Assembly (NCBI RefSeq): GCF_013141715.1
Contig: NZ_WHOA01000104.1
Span: 1 to 64,000 of the forward strand
Source: Paenibacillus phytorum
Lineage (GTDB): Bacteria > Bacillota > Bacilli > Paenibacillales > NBRC-103111
Reading direction: 5' to 3'
DNA length: 64,000 nucleotides
This document shows, one piece after another, positions 44,401 to 53,232 of the stretch (positions are counted from its first letter, which is position 1; each line of letters opens with the position of its first letter). The position numbers and the translations under genes are program-made. The notes under the pieces are model-generated. The model ran no database searches and was not told the DNA's origin. It saw only the letters and a list, made by a program, of their open reading frames with translations.

Positions 44401-45807
44401 TCATTTGCCCAATCGATTAGCCACCCGATACTCGCTAGGAAGCATGCCGGTTAACTCGCGAAAAACCCGGCTGAAGTATTTTTCATCGGAATAACCGGTT
44501 TGTTCCGCAATCCACAGAATGGTATTGTTCGAATTAAGTAAGTACTCTTTCGCCTTTTCGATTCGAATAAAACGAGAATACTCGTTGAATGTTTTACCGA
44601 TAATATCTTTAAAACATTGACTGAAATAACTGCGACTTAAATTCAATCGTTGCGCTAATTCAGCCGCCGAAAGCTGGCGGTCCATCTCTGCTTGTATCAT
44701 CAAAACGGCTTTGGTCATACAATTCATAATTTCTTGCGAGTATGAAGTCTGTTCGACAGATGCCCGAATCATTTTGCGGATATGGCTTATCCATTGTTCT
44801 ACTTGAAACCAGGAGTGAAAAGAGTGAACCATTTGGATTTTGCCTATATTGGTGTGCGCAAACAAACGATTCCATTCTATCACAAGGGAATAAAGCAGCC
44901 CGATCAGCTGGCTTTCATGCAGTTTCAACGACTTCATATCCGTAATGAGTTTTTCATACAAGCTATCATTATAAAACCACTCGGAGGATAACCAGCTTTC
45001 CTTCACCCTATCCAATTTTGCTTCGTCTGGTTCGGTTTGCGATTTATATCCTTCGCTCATGGAAACGGAAATGATAGTGCGCTCCGGATGATACTCATAA
45101 AATAATACCTTCTCCGTATAATCCCTTACCCATCGTTGAATCTCCTTCCAGGTGCAATCATTGAGATCAGACAGAATGAGCAGCATGCTTTCCGGTAACT
45201 TGCGGATCTTCTCCGACAAGATTTCGTACAACCTGCTCTCCTTCCCTTCTGCTGGGAACCAGATCCAACTGCTTAAATCCACTTCCCTCATGTTTTCATC
45301 TGCAGGAAGCTGCAGTTCATTGAACCAGTCATGGTCGGATTCGCGGTCTAAGGACAATAACACATATCCCTGTTCAACCTCGAGAATGACTTGATCAGGA
45401 TGAGGGGCCTGAGGACTTTGGTTCAGTTGTTCGTTTATTCGGCCTGCTATTCTGCCAAGGACTTCTTCGAATTGCTCTTTTTCCAACTGTACCTTGGCAA
45501 TATAATCAATAGCTCCAAGCCTGAGCGCTTCCTGTATATACTCAAAATCCTGATGAAGCGTCAATACGACCATATGGAGACGCGGATACCGTTTACGGGC
45601 AATTCGCATTAATTCGATACCGGACATCACCGGCATAGCCAAATCGGTCAGCAGTAAATCAACCGGCTGTGATTCCAGAAACTCTAGCGCTTTCTCGCCG
45701 TTATTGGCTTCCCCGACAACCTGCATGTCAAAATCTTGCCAAGGCATAGCTGAAATCAGACCTTTACGGACTAATTTATCGTCATCCACCACAAGTACTT
45801 TTATCAT
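44401..45807 (-). CDS. YesN-type AraC-family response regulator
   Basis: The product has 468 residues. The N-terminal receiver has KVLVVDDDKLVRKGL, the phospho-acceptor in LLLTDLAMPVMSG and IDYIAKVQLE (the usual K is kept). A ~230-residue middle region carries no known motif. The C-terminus is an AraC DNA-binding domain with two HTHs (LSAAELAQRLNLSRSYFSQCFK and ILWIAEQTGYSDEKYFSRVF, both quoted in part here). It overlaps the kinase gene by 4 bp and should activate the sugar transporter genes downstream. Confidence 0.95.
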   Translation of the reverse strand: MIKVLVVDDDKLVRKGLISAMPWQDFDMQVVGEANNGEKALEFLESQPVDLLLTDLAMPVMSGIELMRIARKRYPRLHMVVLTLHQDFEYIQEALRLGAIDYIAKVQLEKEQFEEVLGRIAGRINEQLNQSPQAPHPDQVILEVEQGYVLLSLDRESDHDWFNELQLPADENMREVDLSSWIWFPAEGKESRLYEILSEKIRKLPESMLLILSDLNDCTWKEIQRWVRDYTEKVLFYEYHPERTIISVSMSEGYKSQTEPDEAKLDRVKESWLSSEWFYNDSLYEKLITDMKSLKLHESQLIGLLYSLVIEWNRLFAHTNIGKIQMVHSFHSWFQVEQWISHIRKMIRASVEQTSYSQEIMNCMTKAVLMIQAEMDRQLSAAELAQRLNLSRSYFSQCFKDIIGKTFNEYSRFIRIEKAKEYLLNSNNTILWIAEQTGYSDEKYFSRVFRELTGMLPSEYRVANRLGK

Positions 45808-47513
45808 GGCCGCGTTTCCTCCACTGTTATTGGCAAGGTAAGCAATACGCTCGTCCCCTTACCGATTTCACTCATGATTTCCAACTTTGCCTTATCCTCA
45901 TAACGAGCCTCCAGCATTCGTTTCACATAATTCATCCCAATTCCCATGCCAACCTTCTTCTGTTCCAATGTGCGATTATTCAGCAGTTCCCGGATGGTTT
46001 CCTCCGACATACCCGAACCGTTATCGTGTATTGAAATTTGAATATCCTTATCGAGCTGGACGTTGACTTGGATATAACCATCATCACTCAAACCATGATA
46101 AAGAGAGTTCTCCACCAATGGCTGAAGAATAAAACGGGGAACGGGTACTTTCAGGACATTCTCATCCACATCAATCCGCACATCAAATTGAAAATCGTAT
46201 CGAATTTGCTGCAAAACCAGATACTGTTTAAGTGCATCGATCTCTTCCTCAATCGTTGAAATTTGTCCTAATTTACCTAAATTGTAATACAGCAGCTTAT
46301 TTAAAGACTGGACGAGTCGATCTATCTCATTCTGTCCGTTCATAACCGCCAACCAATGTACGGTGTCGAGCGTATTCATCAAGAAGTGCGGGTTGATTTG
46401 ATAAAGCAGTTTTTCCACTTCAAGGTCTACCCGGTTCTTCTCTTTTAACTCCACCTCTTTAAACAGATTCCAGATTTGAACCTTCATTTCCGAAAATTTA
46501 CTCAACAAATAATCAAATTCTGGAATTTTGGACTGTTCCGTATGATTTGTTTTTAACCGATTTTGAGACATCCCTTTAATCTCCCGATGAAAGATGTTCA
46601 GAGGCCTGTATACCATCTTCCATAATAGCCAAGCCAGAACAACGGTAACACATAGAAAAAAGATTGAAATAAACAGCATTTGCAGCAACCATTGCTTTTT
46701 TTCTTTGCCGTAATCGACCTGTGAAATAACGGAAACCACACTCCAATCTTGATTGGAGGTCTGCTTGAACCAATGATACCCTTGGTATAAACCGGTCCCC
46801 TCCTTTTTGGAGAAATTAGGGAATTTCGCACCGACCGCAAATATTGTCGGAACCTCGCTATAAGCAATTCGACCGTTACCATCCAGGATAAGATGGGACA
46901 AAGCACCTCCATATTGATCGTTGTCCAAAATGCTTTGCGTCAAACTAAACCCAGATTCAATATAGACATAAACATCGTCGCGATCAGGCAGCTCCACCTT
47001 CCTTAACGCAGACAAAACAATTTGATCATCAAATTGGTTCATGCTGACATGTGGGCCGTAATAAGTAATGCCGTAATATTTGGCAAGCAGCGGTAACGAT
47101 TCTGGTGAAAAGTTATGCTTAATTGGAAAATTTTCAAATTGGATTGTTGCATCATTCTGAAAATAATACATCGTTAAACCTATGCTTGGGTTTGTAAATG
47201 TTACCATATTTAACTCACTTTTCAACTGGTCTCTCGACTTAATCCGTTGAAAAGGGTCTTCCGATTGTTGAAGTACCTCATCCAATTGTTTTCCTATGGT
47301 GCCGCCGTATGCCAATTGTTGTGATATATGATTCAAACTACTGATCGAATTCCCTAATGAAAGCTCAACCTGTCTCAAATTGCTCTGAATTCCGCTTTGT
47401 ATTTTATTATCAAAAATAGAATCAATCGTATAGTAAGAAATGATAAAAATACTTAAAAACGGAACCAATGAACTGAACAAAAATATGAGAAAAATCCTTC
47501 TTTTTAACGTCAT
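45804..47513 (-). CDS. YesM-type sensor histidine kinase
   Basis: The product has 569 residues. Two membrane segments (residues ~8-30 and ~275-300) flank a ~240-residue extracellular sensor domain. A HAMP linker follows, then the His_kinase domain with YQINPHFLMNTLDTVHWL, and an HATPase domain with FILQPLVENSLYHGL and ISIHDNGSGMSEE. In this family the sensor often works with the sugar-binding lipoprotein. It heads the kinase-regulator pair. Confidence 0.95.
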   Translation of the reverse strand: MTLKRRIFLIFLFSSLVPFLSIFIISYYTIDSIFDNKIQSGIQSNLRQVELSLGNSISSLNHISQQLAYGGTIGKQLDEVLQQSEDPFQRIKSRDQLKSELNMVTFTNPSIGLTMYYFQNDATIQFENFPIKHNFSPESLPLLAKYYGITYYGPHVSMNQFDDQIVLSALRKVELPDRDDVYVYIESGFSLTQSILDNDQYGGALSHLILDGNGRIAYSEVPTIFAVGAKFPNFSKKEGTGLYQGYHWFKQTSNQDWSVVSVISQVDYGKEKKQWLLQMLFISIFFLCVTVVLAWLLWKMVYRPLNIFHREIKGMSQNRLKTNHTEQSKIPEFDYLLSKFSEMKVQIWNLFKEVELKEKNRVDLEVEKLLYQINPHFLMNTLDTVHWLAVMNGQNEIDRLVQSLNKLLYYNLGKLGQISTIEEEIDALKQYLVLQQIRYDFQFDVRIDVDENVLKVPVPRFILQPLVENSLYHGLSDDGYIQVNVQLDKDIQISIHDNGSGMSEETIRELLNNRTLEQKKVGMGIGMNYVKRMLEARYEDKAKLEIMSEIGKGTSVLLTLPITVEETRP

Positions 47514-47670
47514 TTAATCGACACCCTTCCGTATTTACATGAGAAAGCGTTGTCAATTCAGCAGCTGAAGAAACAAGCAAAAGGTTTTCTTGAGTATATT
47601 CCGTACAAAATGTTAAAGTCAATCGTTAAACCTCAGGATTTTACTCTCCCATACCTTGGAGCTAACGCAA

Positions 47671-47693
47671 AAAAGCCCTTTAAAGGGGCTTTT
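47671..47693 (-). terminator. Terminator of marC
   Basis: AAAAGCCC-CTTTAAA-GGGGCTTTT type hairpin with T-runs on both sides, 10 bp after the marC stop. Confidence 0.85.
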
Positions 47694-47703
47694 CAGCTTT
47701 TCG

Positions 47704-48345
47704 CTAGGGCGAAATTTTCAGAATTTGCCGAATAATCGGCGTAATTCCACTTACCATAAACTCAATGGCAATCACCATAACAATTAGTCCCATTAAACGC
47801 ATTAGCACATTATTGCCTGTTGGCCCAATCAATCGATAAATTGTAGCTGAGTTAACAAGGACAATGTAAGTAAGCATAAGTACAACCGCAATCACAACTA
47901 TTAAAATAATCTTTTCCATAACATTTGTCGTAGATTCCATAAGAACAATTCCATTAGTAATTGCCCCAGGACCACATATCATTGGAATAGCCAATGGAGT
48001 AATGGAAATATCATTTACATATGTATCGACATCCGCTTTATCAACCTTTGTACGAACAAGTCGTGCCTGAAGCATATCCTGTCCCATTAAAATGAAAATA
48101 ACCCCACCGACAATCTTTAAACTGTTAATAGAAATGTTGAAAAAGTGAAATACCCATTCGCCAGTAGTTGAAAAAATGAGCAATGTAAAAAATGAAACCA
48201 CTACTGCTTTGCGAGCAGTATGGACTTTCTTCTGTGATTCAAGATCGGCTGTCATCGACATAAAGATTGGCATGATGGCAAGTGGATTAATGAGTGTAAA
48301 GAATGAAGTGAGGCTCAGCAATAAAAATGATGTGTACAGTTCCAT
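47704..48345 (-). CDS. MarC family integral membrane protein
   Basis: The product has 213 residues with six membrane segments. The MarC family pattern is clear: FFTLINPLAIMPIFMSMT near the start, IPMICGPGAITNGIVLM in the middle and GNNVLMRLMGLIVMVIAIEFM towards the end. Function of the family is unresolved (once linked to multidrug resistance, now doubtful). SD AGGAGAT. Confidence 0.93.
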   Translation of the reverse strand: MELYTSFLLLSLTSFFTLINPLAIMPIFMSMTADLESQKKVHTARKAVVVSFFTLLIFSTTGEWVFHFFNISINSLKIVGGVIFILMGQDMLQARLVRTKVDKADVDTYVNDISITPLAIPMICGPGAITNGIVLMESTTNVMEKIILIVVIAVVLMLTYIVLVNSATIYRLIGPTGNNVLMRLMGLIVMVIAIEFMVSGITPIIRQILKISP

Positions 48346-48454
48346 GTAGTATCTCCTATTTGTATGTTCCTTGTTGCATTTTTAATAGTTCTCAATCCGT
48401 ATCAGTAGTATCCTTTTCCAAAGAATGAATTTCTTGCTTAATGGCCTCCATTCT

Positions 48455-48679
48455 TTAGGTTCCCCAATCATACATCATATCAACTATGGGTAATAGAGTC
48501 ATCCCAAGTTCAGTCATGGAATATTCAACCTTTGGAGGGACTTCAGGATATATCTCTCTATGAACAACACCATCTTCGATCAGTTCACGCAGTTGCCATA
48601 ACACTACGATTTTCCACTTCCCACTGATAATAGATAACGTGAGTTCTTTCGCACAGTTATAATCCCCATTTATGATCTT
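48455..48679 (-). pseudogene. HxlR-family regulator with internal deletion and no start
   Basis: The frame reads [20 protein letters not shown] then jumps from WQL directly to [27 protein letters not shown] (given in parts: [26 protein letters not shown]). About 20-25 residues that form the recognition region (usually 'KRFNELRR...LTQQL') are missing in frame. There is no start codon, and the divergent DJ-1-like gene begins about 20 bp away, so the shared promoter region is gone as well. Confidence 0.75.
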
Positions 48680-48701
48680 GTCTCTGACTTCATCTCTAGA
48701 T

Positions 48702-49067
48702 ATGAATAAACAAGCATTACTTATTATACCCCCTGAACGCTTTAATGAAGACGAATTATTTCAACCAAAGGAAATACTAGAAAATGCAGGAATGAAAGTA
48801 ACCATTGCTAGTACGAAAACGGGAGAAATTATTGGTGACTATCAAGGAAAGGCAAACGCTGAAGTCATCTTCTCAAACGTGTCTGCCCGTGATTATGATG
48901 TAGTTGCTGTCATTGGAGGATCAGGTACGAACGATCATCTCTGGAACAATCAGGAGTTACTGAGCTACTTAAAACAAGCACATGAAGACAAAGTTCTTGT
49001 GACAGGAATTTGTGCAGGCGCAGTAAACAAAGCAATGTTAGATCATATGGTTTATATATCTATCTAA
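48702..49067 (+). pseudogene. DJ-1/PfpI family protein, truncated
   Basis: From the ATG at 48702 about 121 residues match DJ-1/PfpI proteins: [33 protein letters not shown] and the nucleophile elbow TGICAGAV. After that the reading continues NKAMLDHMVYISI and stops, so the last ~45-50 residues are lost. No SD or promoter precedes the start. A broken HxlR gene lies divergently; together they are a decayed regulator-enzyme pair. Confidence 0.7.
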
Positions 49068-49130
49068 AGTAAAAGCCACTTCTTAAACGTAGTAGCTTTT
49101 TCCAACTTCTCTTTTATTGAACCTCAAAGT

Positions 49131-49379
49131 TTATTCATCATATTTGATGAAATCAATACTCAGTTGACCAACGTTGTCAAACTTCCAAACCGCTCTATAA
49201 TAATAATTTGAAAAGCTATCCTCACTTTGGCTTCCTTGTATTACTATAAATCTTTTAATTAGGTCAATTTCATTATTATCAAACAACCAACCACTAATGT
49301 CTTCCAATTCCCATCCTGTACTTGAGTCAAAATAATTTCTTCCCTCAAATTTGTTGGGGAAGAACATTAACACATGCAA
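49131..49379 (-). CDS. Hypothetical 82-residue protein, possibly a remnant
   Basis: I do not recognise it. The sequence is rich in aromatic residues (EGRNYFDSSTGWELEDISGW, YYYRAVWKF) and acidic at the end. The start is a TTG at 49379 or an ATG at 49367, neither with an SD. Next to it lie two broken genes, so it may be the tail of a deleted gene. Confidence 0.35.
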   Translation of the reverse strand: MHVLMFFPNKFEGRNYFDSSTGWELEDISGWLFDNNEIDLIKRFIVIQGSQSEDSFSNYYYRAVWKFDNVGQLSIDFIKYDE

Positions 49380-49430
49380 GCAAGAATCAAAGGACGGGAA
49401 AATGAAATCACATAGGCCTTAAAGGAACAA

Positions 49431-49455
49431 AAAAAGTGGGGTGGCTGTCCCCCCT
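49431..49455 (-). terminator. Terminator of the amino-acid permease gene
   Basis: GGGG/CCCC stem around GTGGGGTGGCTGTCCCCC, followed on the minus strand by ACTTTTTTTG. Confidence 0.7.
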
Positions 49456-49503
49456 CTTCTTCGTTATGTGCTTATTGCAACAGTTTCTGAATCGGATATT
49501 TCT

Positions 49504-50910
49504 TTACTTTTCGCTAATCAATCTGTCAGTACTTCCATCATCCGTTTGAGCACTCACCGGAACAGCCTTACTAACTCCAAAAGCGTAATAACTAATAACA
49601 ACGATACCTAAGAAAACAATTCCGGCAATAAGAGAGAGGCGTGTATCATCATTCATCCACATGCCGACCAATACCATAAGCAAAAAAGCAATGGTCACAT
49701 AGTTTGTCACTGGTGCAAAAGGCATTTTGAAAGGATGATTATCCAATTCAGCTCCCTTTACTTTTCTGAATTTCATTTGACTGATCAGAATAACAAACCA
49801 CGGCACCATACCGGGAAGTACGCTGGCGCTGTATACATACACAAACAGATTTTCCGGTGCAATGTAGCTTAAGATCACACCAATGCCCAATCCCACGAGT
49901 ACGCCAATCGTTCCCAGCAGGGGCACGCCGTTATGGGATAGCTTTGTAAATATTTTCGGTGCCTGTCCATTTACTCCTAATGTATAAAGCATGCGCCCTG
50001 CGCTATAAATCCCACTATTACAACCTGACATAGCTGACGTGATGACGACAAAGTTGATGATCCCTGCCGCTGCTGTAATCCCGATTTTCGCAAATGTTGC
50101 CACGAACGGGCTGCCGATTGCATGCAATTGATTCCAAGGGTAAACGGTTACGATCACAAAAATCGCGCCAATATAGAAAATCAAAATACGCCAAATAATA
50201 CTTTGAGTCGCACTCATTAACGTCTTTTGTGGGTTTTTTGCCTCGCCCGCAGTAATCCCGATAAGTTCCACACCTTGATAGGCCCCAATTACCAGCGAGA
50301 GAGCAAAGAAAAAGCCTGACCATCCACCGGTAAAGAAGCCCCCATGCTGCCATAGGTTAGATAACCCGATTGCGTTTCCACCGTTGCCAATCCCAAAGAA
50401 AATCAGACCAATCCCTGCAACAATCATCAATACGATGGTTACGACTTTAATCATGGAAAACCAAAACTCAAATTCACCGAATGATTTAACAGAGAATAGG
50501 TTCGCTGCACCGAGAATCACCATTGCGATAATACCTGGTATCCACGCGGGTAAATCCGGAAACCAGTACTTCATATATGTCCCAACCGCAATGATTTCCG
50601 CCATCCCGACAACGACCCACTGGAACCAGTTGCTCCAAGCCGTCGTGTAACCTGCCAAAGGATGAATGTACTTATAGCCAAAGGTCGCAAAGGACCCCGT
50701 GCTCGGTTCTACGTACTGCATTTCCCCCATTGCACGCATGATGAAAAATATAAAAATCCCTACAAGCGCATACGCAAGCATAACTGATGGACCTGTCCAT
50801 TTTATCGTACTTGCAGAACCCATAAATAACCCAACGCCGATTGTGCCTCCCAATGCAATCATTTGAATATGACGCGCTTCGAGGCCCCTCTTCAATTCTT
50901 GGTTTTTCAT
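49504..50910 (-). CDS. APC-family amino-acid permease (AapA/YdgF-like)
   Basis: The product has 468 residues and 12 membrane segments. The AAT-family start is clear: [20 protein letters not shown] and [19 protein letters not shown], then [15 protein letters not shown]. It is a proton-coupled importer; closest in feel to the D-serine/alanine or AapA/YdgF group, but the substrate is uncertain. SD GAGGAAC-type site (AGAGGAAGAGGAAC) precedes the ATG. Confidence 0.93.
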   Translation of the reverse strand: MKNQELKRGLEARHIQMIALGGTIGVGLFMGSASTIKWTGPSVMLAYALVGIFIFFIMRAMGEMQYVEPSTGSFATFGYKYIHPLAGYTTAWSNWFQWVVVGMAEIIAVGTYMKYWFPDLPAWIPGIIAMVILGAANLFSVKSFGEFEFWFSMIKVVTIVLMIVAGIGLIFFGIGNGGNAIGLSNLWQHGGFFTGGWSGFFFALSLVIGAYQGVELIGITAGEAKNPQKTLMSATQSIIWRILIFYIGAIFVIVTVYPWNQLHAIGSPFVATFAKIGITAAAGIINFVVITSAMSGCNSGIYSAGRMLYTLGVNGQAPKIFTKLSHNGVPLLGTIGVLVGLGIGVILSYIAPENLFVYVYSASVLPGMVPWFVILISQMKFRKVKGAELDNHPFKMPFAPVTNYVTIAFLLMVLVGMWMNDDTRLSLIAGIVFLGIVVISYYAFGVSKAVPVSAQTDDGSTDRLISEK

Positions 50911-51299
50911 TTCAGTTCCTCTTCCTCTCTGCTACTCTAGGTTGTTATTTTGAACAAGCTACAAACACTAACTATGATGAAGCAGTTACCGGCATATCAT
51001 TCAATTGTAAGCGTTTTCTGCGTTGTGAATCACTAACGAATCCCATTATAATATTTATTTCTGATGAAAACAATTACATTAAACTGGAAATAATGAGTGA
51101 CTTGACGTTTGGGATATGGCTGCTATTCAGAGGAGGAAAACTCGCCAAAGTGAATAAACTACCCTATTGTAACATCAAAAATACACAAAAAAGCTATCTA
51201 AGTTACTGATAGCTTAAATTATACGCAATAAATTACCTGCATATTATACCTATTTGTGATACGGTTCCCCGTAACATAGTAACCGTGAATTTTTATAGA
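50911..51299. other. AT-rich intergenic stretch
   Basis: No gene supported. A 122-codon plus frame (50841-51209) overlaps the permease start on the other strand and looks like chance. AAGCTATC/GATAGCTT (51190-51214) forms a modest hairpin. Confidence 0.5.
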
Positions 51300-51575
51300 G
51301 AGCGGAGGTCCTTTTTTTAAGAACAGCATGAAGAACTGAACCGAATTCGAAGCTTAGCTTGCGGAGCAAGTAACATATGACTCAAAGAGCCCTGCTATTT
51401 GAACTATTGCCAAATAGCTCTCCAGTCAAGAGAGCACCAGCGTAACGCGGTAACATTGTCAACCTGCAGATGGTCCGAATCCACCATCCTGTACAGGATA
51501 GCCTCGCATCCTATAGGCCTGTTCCCAGCGTAGACGACTCAGACCGCAATGGCTGGATTCCTCCACTTGTGCTTT
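51300..51575 (+). ncRNA. Structured non-coding RNA-like segment, possible orphan IS110-type bridge RNA
   Basis: About 275 bases without a coding frame are richer in G/C than the flanks and full of stems: GCTATTTG/CAAATAGC (51394-51418), GATGGT/ACCATC (51469-51488), the palindrome ATCCTGTACAGGAT (51486-51499) and AGGAT/ATCCT (51495-51512). The order CCTGCAG...GTCCGAATCC...GGCCTGTTCCCAGCGTAGA...CAGACCGC resembles, from memory, the non-coding end of IS110-family elements that encodes the bridge RNA. No transposase follows: the next gene is a minus-strand hypothetical ending at 51584. It may be a leftover element end or an independent RNA. Confidence 0.45.
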
Positions 51576-51583
51576 GGTTTACT

Positions 51584-52045
51584 TTAATATTGTCCTTTAA
51601 TAACAAAAAACGAGCCCCGAATTGTTCCAGCTAGTTTAGACTTCTGCCTAGCAAACTTAAACTTCTCTTCTAACTCCTTTGGTATCTCCATCCCCTCAGA
51701 AAGCTTAAAACCAACGGCCCGCTTCTTAGGGTCATCAACCGTATACATGACATTGACAGAAAGACCATCCTCATAAAAGACGTAGGTAAATTGGATATTT
51801 TCCACTTGAAAACGCGACGTTTCTAAAGGTTTGGCTGCAAACGCAATATCACGTTCTTTCAAAATTCGGTTCACATAATCAAGGTTCTCCTGACTTTCGC
51901 TAGCTGGTACAACCGTAAATTCATGCTCGTATTTGTTCATAAAGTAACGGGCTTCATTAGCACGTAAACCAGCAAGCGCTTCTACTACAGGTGAAGACTC
52001 TAAACCTACCGTAGACACATTTTTAAAATCAACGATATACGACAT
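51584..52045 (-). CDS. Hypothetical protein, 153 residues
   Basis: I do not recognise it. The start MSYIVDF at 52045 fits SD GAGGG; the ATG six bases earlier is too close to the SD. The protein looks soluble and mixed alpha/beta, with EARYFMNKYEHEFTVVP in the first half, FTYVFYEDGLSVNVMYTVDD in the middle and a charged helix KELEEKFKFARQK before a final strand. No signal peptide or membrane segment. It lies alone between the RNA-like segment and rlmH. Confidence 0.7.
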   Translation of the reverse strand: MSYIVDFKNVSTVGLESSPVVEALAGLRANEARYFMNKYEHEFTVVPASESQENLDYVNRILKERDIAFAAKPLETSRFQVENIQFTYVFYEDGLSVNVMYTVDDPKKRAVGFKLSEGMEIPKELEEKFKFARQKSKLAGTIRGSFFVIKGQY

Positions 52046-52190
52046 TTCCATCCCTCGTTTTCTCTCACTATTTTCTAAACAGAAATTTAATCTTCTTTAT
52101 CTACCAAATATTATACCAAAAAATAATTCAATATAAACGTTCTCATTTGGGATATGATAAATCCCGTTGTTTCCCCCAATAAAATTTGGG

Positions 52191-52670
52191 TCATTTATGA
52201 TAAGGCTCCCCTCGATTTATCCGCATCGCGCGATAAATCTGCTCCACCAGCACCAGCCGCATCAGCTGGTGCGGCAGCGTCATGCGGCCAAAAGACAGCC
52301 GCATATCCGCACGGCGCAGCAGCTCGCTCGAGAGCCCCAGCGAGCCGCCGATCACGAAGGCCACCTGGCTCCGCCCGTAGGTGGCCAACTTATCGAGCGA
52401 GCCTGCCAGCTGCTCGCTCGTCCACATCTCGCCGTCGATGGCCAGCGCTACGACGTACACGTCCGCACCGAGCTTGGCTAAGAGCCGCTCGCCCTCCTTC
52501 ACACGCACCTGCTGTTCCTCAGCAGGGCTCATGTTCTCGGGTGCCTTCTCATCCGGCACCTCTATCATCTGCACCTTGGCATACGGCCCAAGCCGCTTCA
52601 CATACTCCGCGATCCCATCCACGAGATAGCGCTCCTTCAATTTCCCTACGGTTAATATCTGTATATGCAT
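52191..52670 (-). CDS. rlmH: 23S rRNA (pseudouridine1915-N3)-methyltransferase
   Basis: The product has 159 residues from the ATG at 52670, exactly the usual RlmH length; a longer frame adds 14 residues without an SD. The SPOUT knot motifs are clear: [20 protein letters not shown] and the C-terminal [17 protein letters not shown] with YHK at the very end. It methylates helix 69 of 23S rRNA at the end of 50S maturation. Downstream-facing gene order with the CxxH/CxxC protein and htrA is conserved in Bacillales. Confidence 0.97.
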   Translation of the reverse strand: MHIQILTVGKLKERYLVDGIAEYVKRLGPYAKVQMIEVPDEKAPENMSPAEEQQVRVKEGERLLAKLGADVYVVALAIDGEMWTSEQLAGSLDKLATYGRSQVAFVIGGSLGLSSELLRRADMRLSFGRMTLPHQLMRLVLVEQIYRAMRINRGEPYHK

Positions 52671-52696
52671 AACCGACAATCTCCCCTCATTTGCTC

Positions 52697-52905
52697 CATT
52701 GGATAAATTCAATCAAATCGAGCTCTATCACCTTTTTTGCCCGCTTTCATTGGAGCTAATCCAACAAAATGCTACAAAATCAGCTCTTTTGAGCCATTTC
52801 CACATATTCCACTGTATTAATCCAATGGAACTAATCCCAACCGCCGATGTCATAAGACATCATTGGATATCATCCAATCAAATTCATCCAGTTAAGGTAT
52901 TTCTA
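52697..52905. repeat. Cluster of ATTGGA/TCCAAT motifs
   Basis: CATTGGA or TCCAATG occurs repeatedly (near 52697, 52748, 52823 and 52861), each followed by a TAATCC- or ATCCAATC-like piece. They can pair with each other in either direction. No gene is convincing in this 280-bp stretch. The pattern looks like a degenerate short intergenic repeat. Confidence 0.45.
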
Positions 52906-52948
52906 CTTTCCTTCCAACCCAAACAAAAAAGGAAGGCCTCCGCCTCCC

Positions 52949-53116
52949 TCATACAACTAGAAATCGCGCTAACTCCTTGCAATGCTCGCAGTGCGTCGGT
53001 GGCTCCCAGCTAGCGAAGTGGGTCTTCTGCAGATCCACAATGTCCGGAGCTTCCTCATACTCATCAACAAACTCATCAATCGCGATTTCTACATGATCTT
53101 TACAAACTACATGCAT
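52949..53116 (-). CDS. CxxH/CxxC small protein (BA_5709 family)
   Basis: About 55 residues from the ATG at 53116 after GAGAGGT. It has the family's two metal-binding pairs, CKDH at the N-terminus and CEHC near the C-terminus, around an acidic helix (AIDEFVDEYEEAPD). Members sit between rlmH and htrA in many Bacillales. Probably binds zinc; function unknown. Confidence 0.88.
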   Translation of the reverse strand: MHVVCKDHVEIAIDEFVDEYEEAPDIVDLQKTHFASWEPPTHCEHCKELARFLVV

Positions 53117-53171
53117 GCAAGTACCTCTCATCCGCAATGTTTCTATCCACGCATATCTCTACTCACTTATC

Positions 53172-53227
53172 ATTCATCATTCATCATTCATCATTTATCA
53201 TTCATCATTCATCATTCATTACTCATC
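53172..53227. repeat. Eight tandem ATTCATC heptamers
   Basis: Consecutive 7-mers: ATTCATC x3, ATTTATC, ATTCATC x2, ATTCATT, ACTCATC. They fill the gap between the CxxH/CxxC gene and the end of htrA. They look like a slippage-prone minisatellite, unrelated in sequence to the TTTAARN array. Confidence 0.85.
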
Positions 53228-53232
53228 TCTTA

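Noticed and set aside
50841..51209. 122-codon plus frame
   Set aside because: Starts inside the permease gene on the other strand without an SD and shows no protein-like features.
52154..52672. 172-codon plus frame opposite rlmH
   Set aside because: Very high in Ala/Pro/Ser/Arg, as expected for an antisense frame in GC-rich coding DNA; rlmH is certain.
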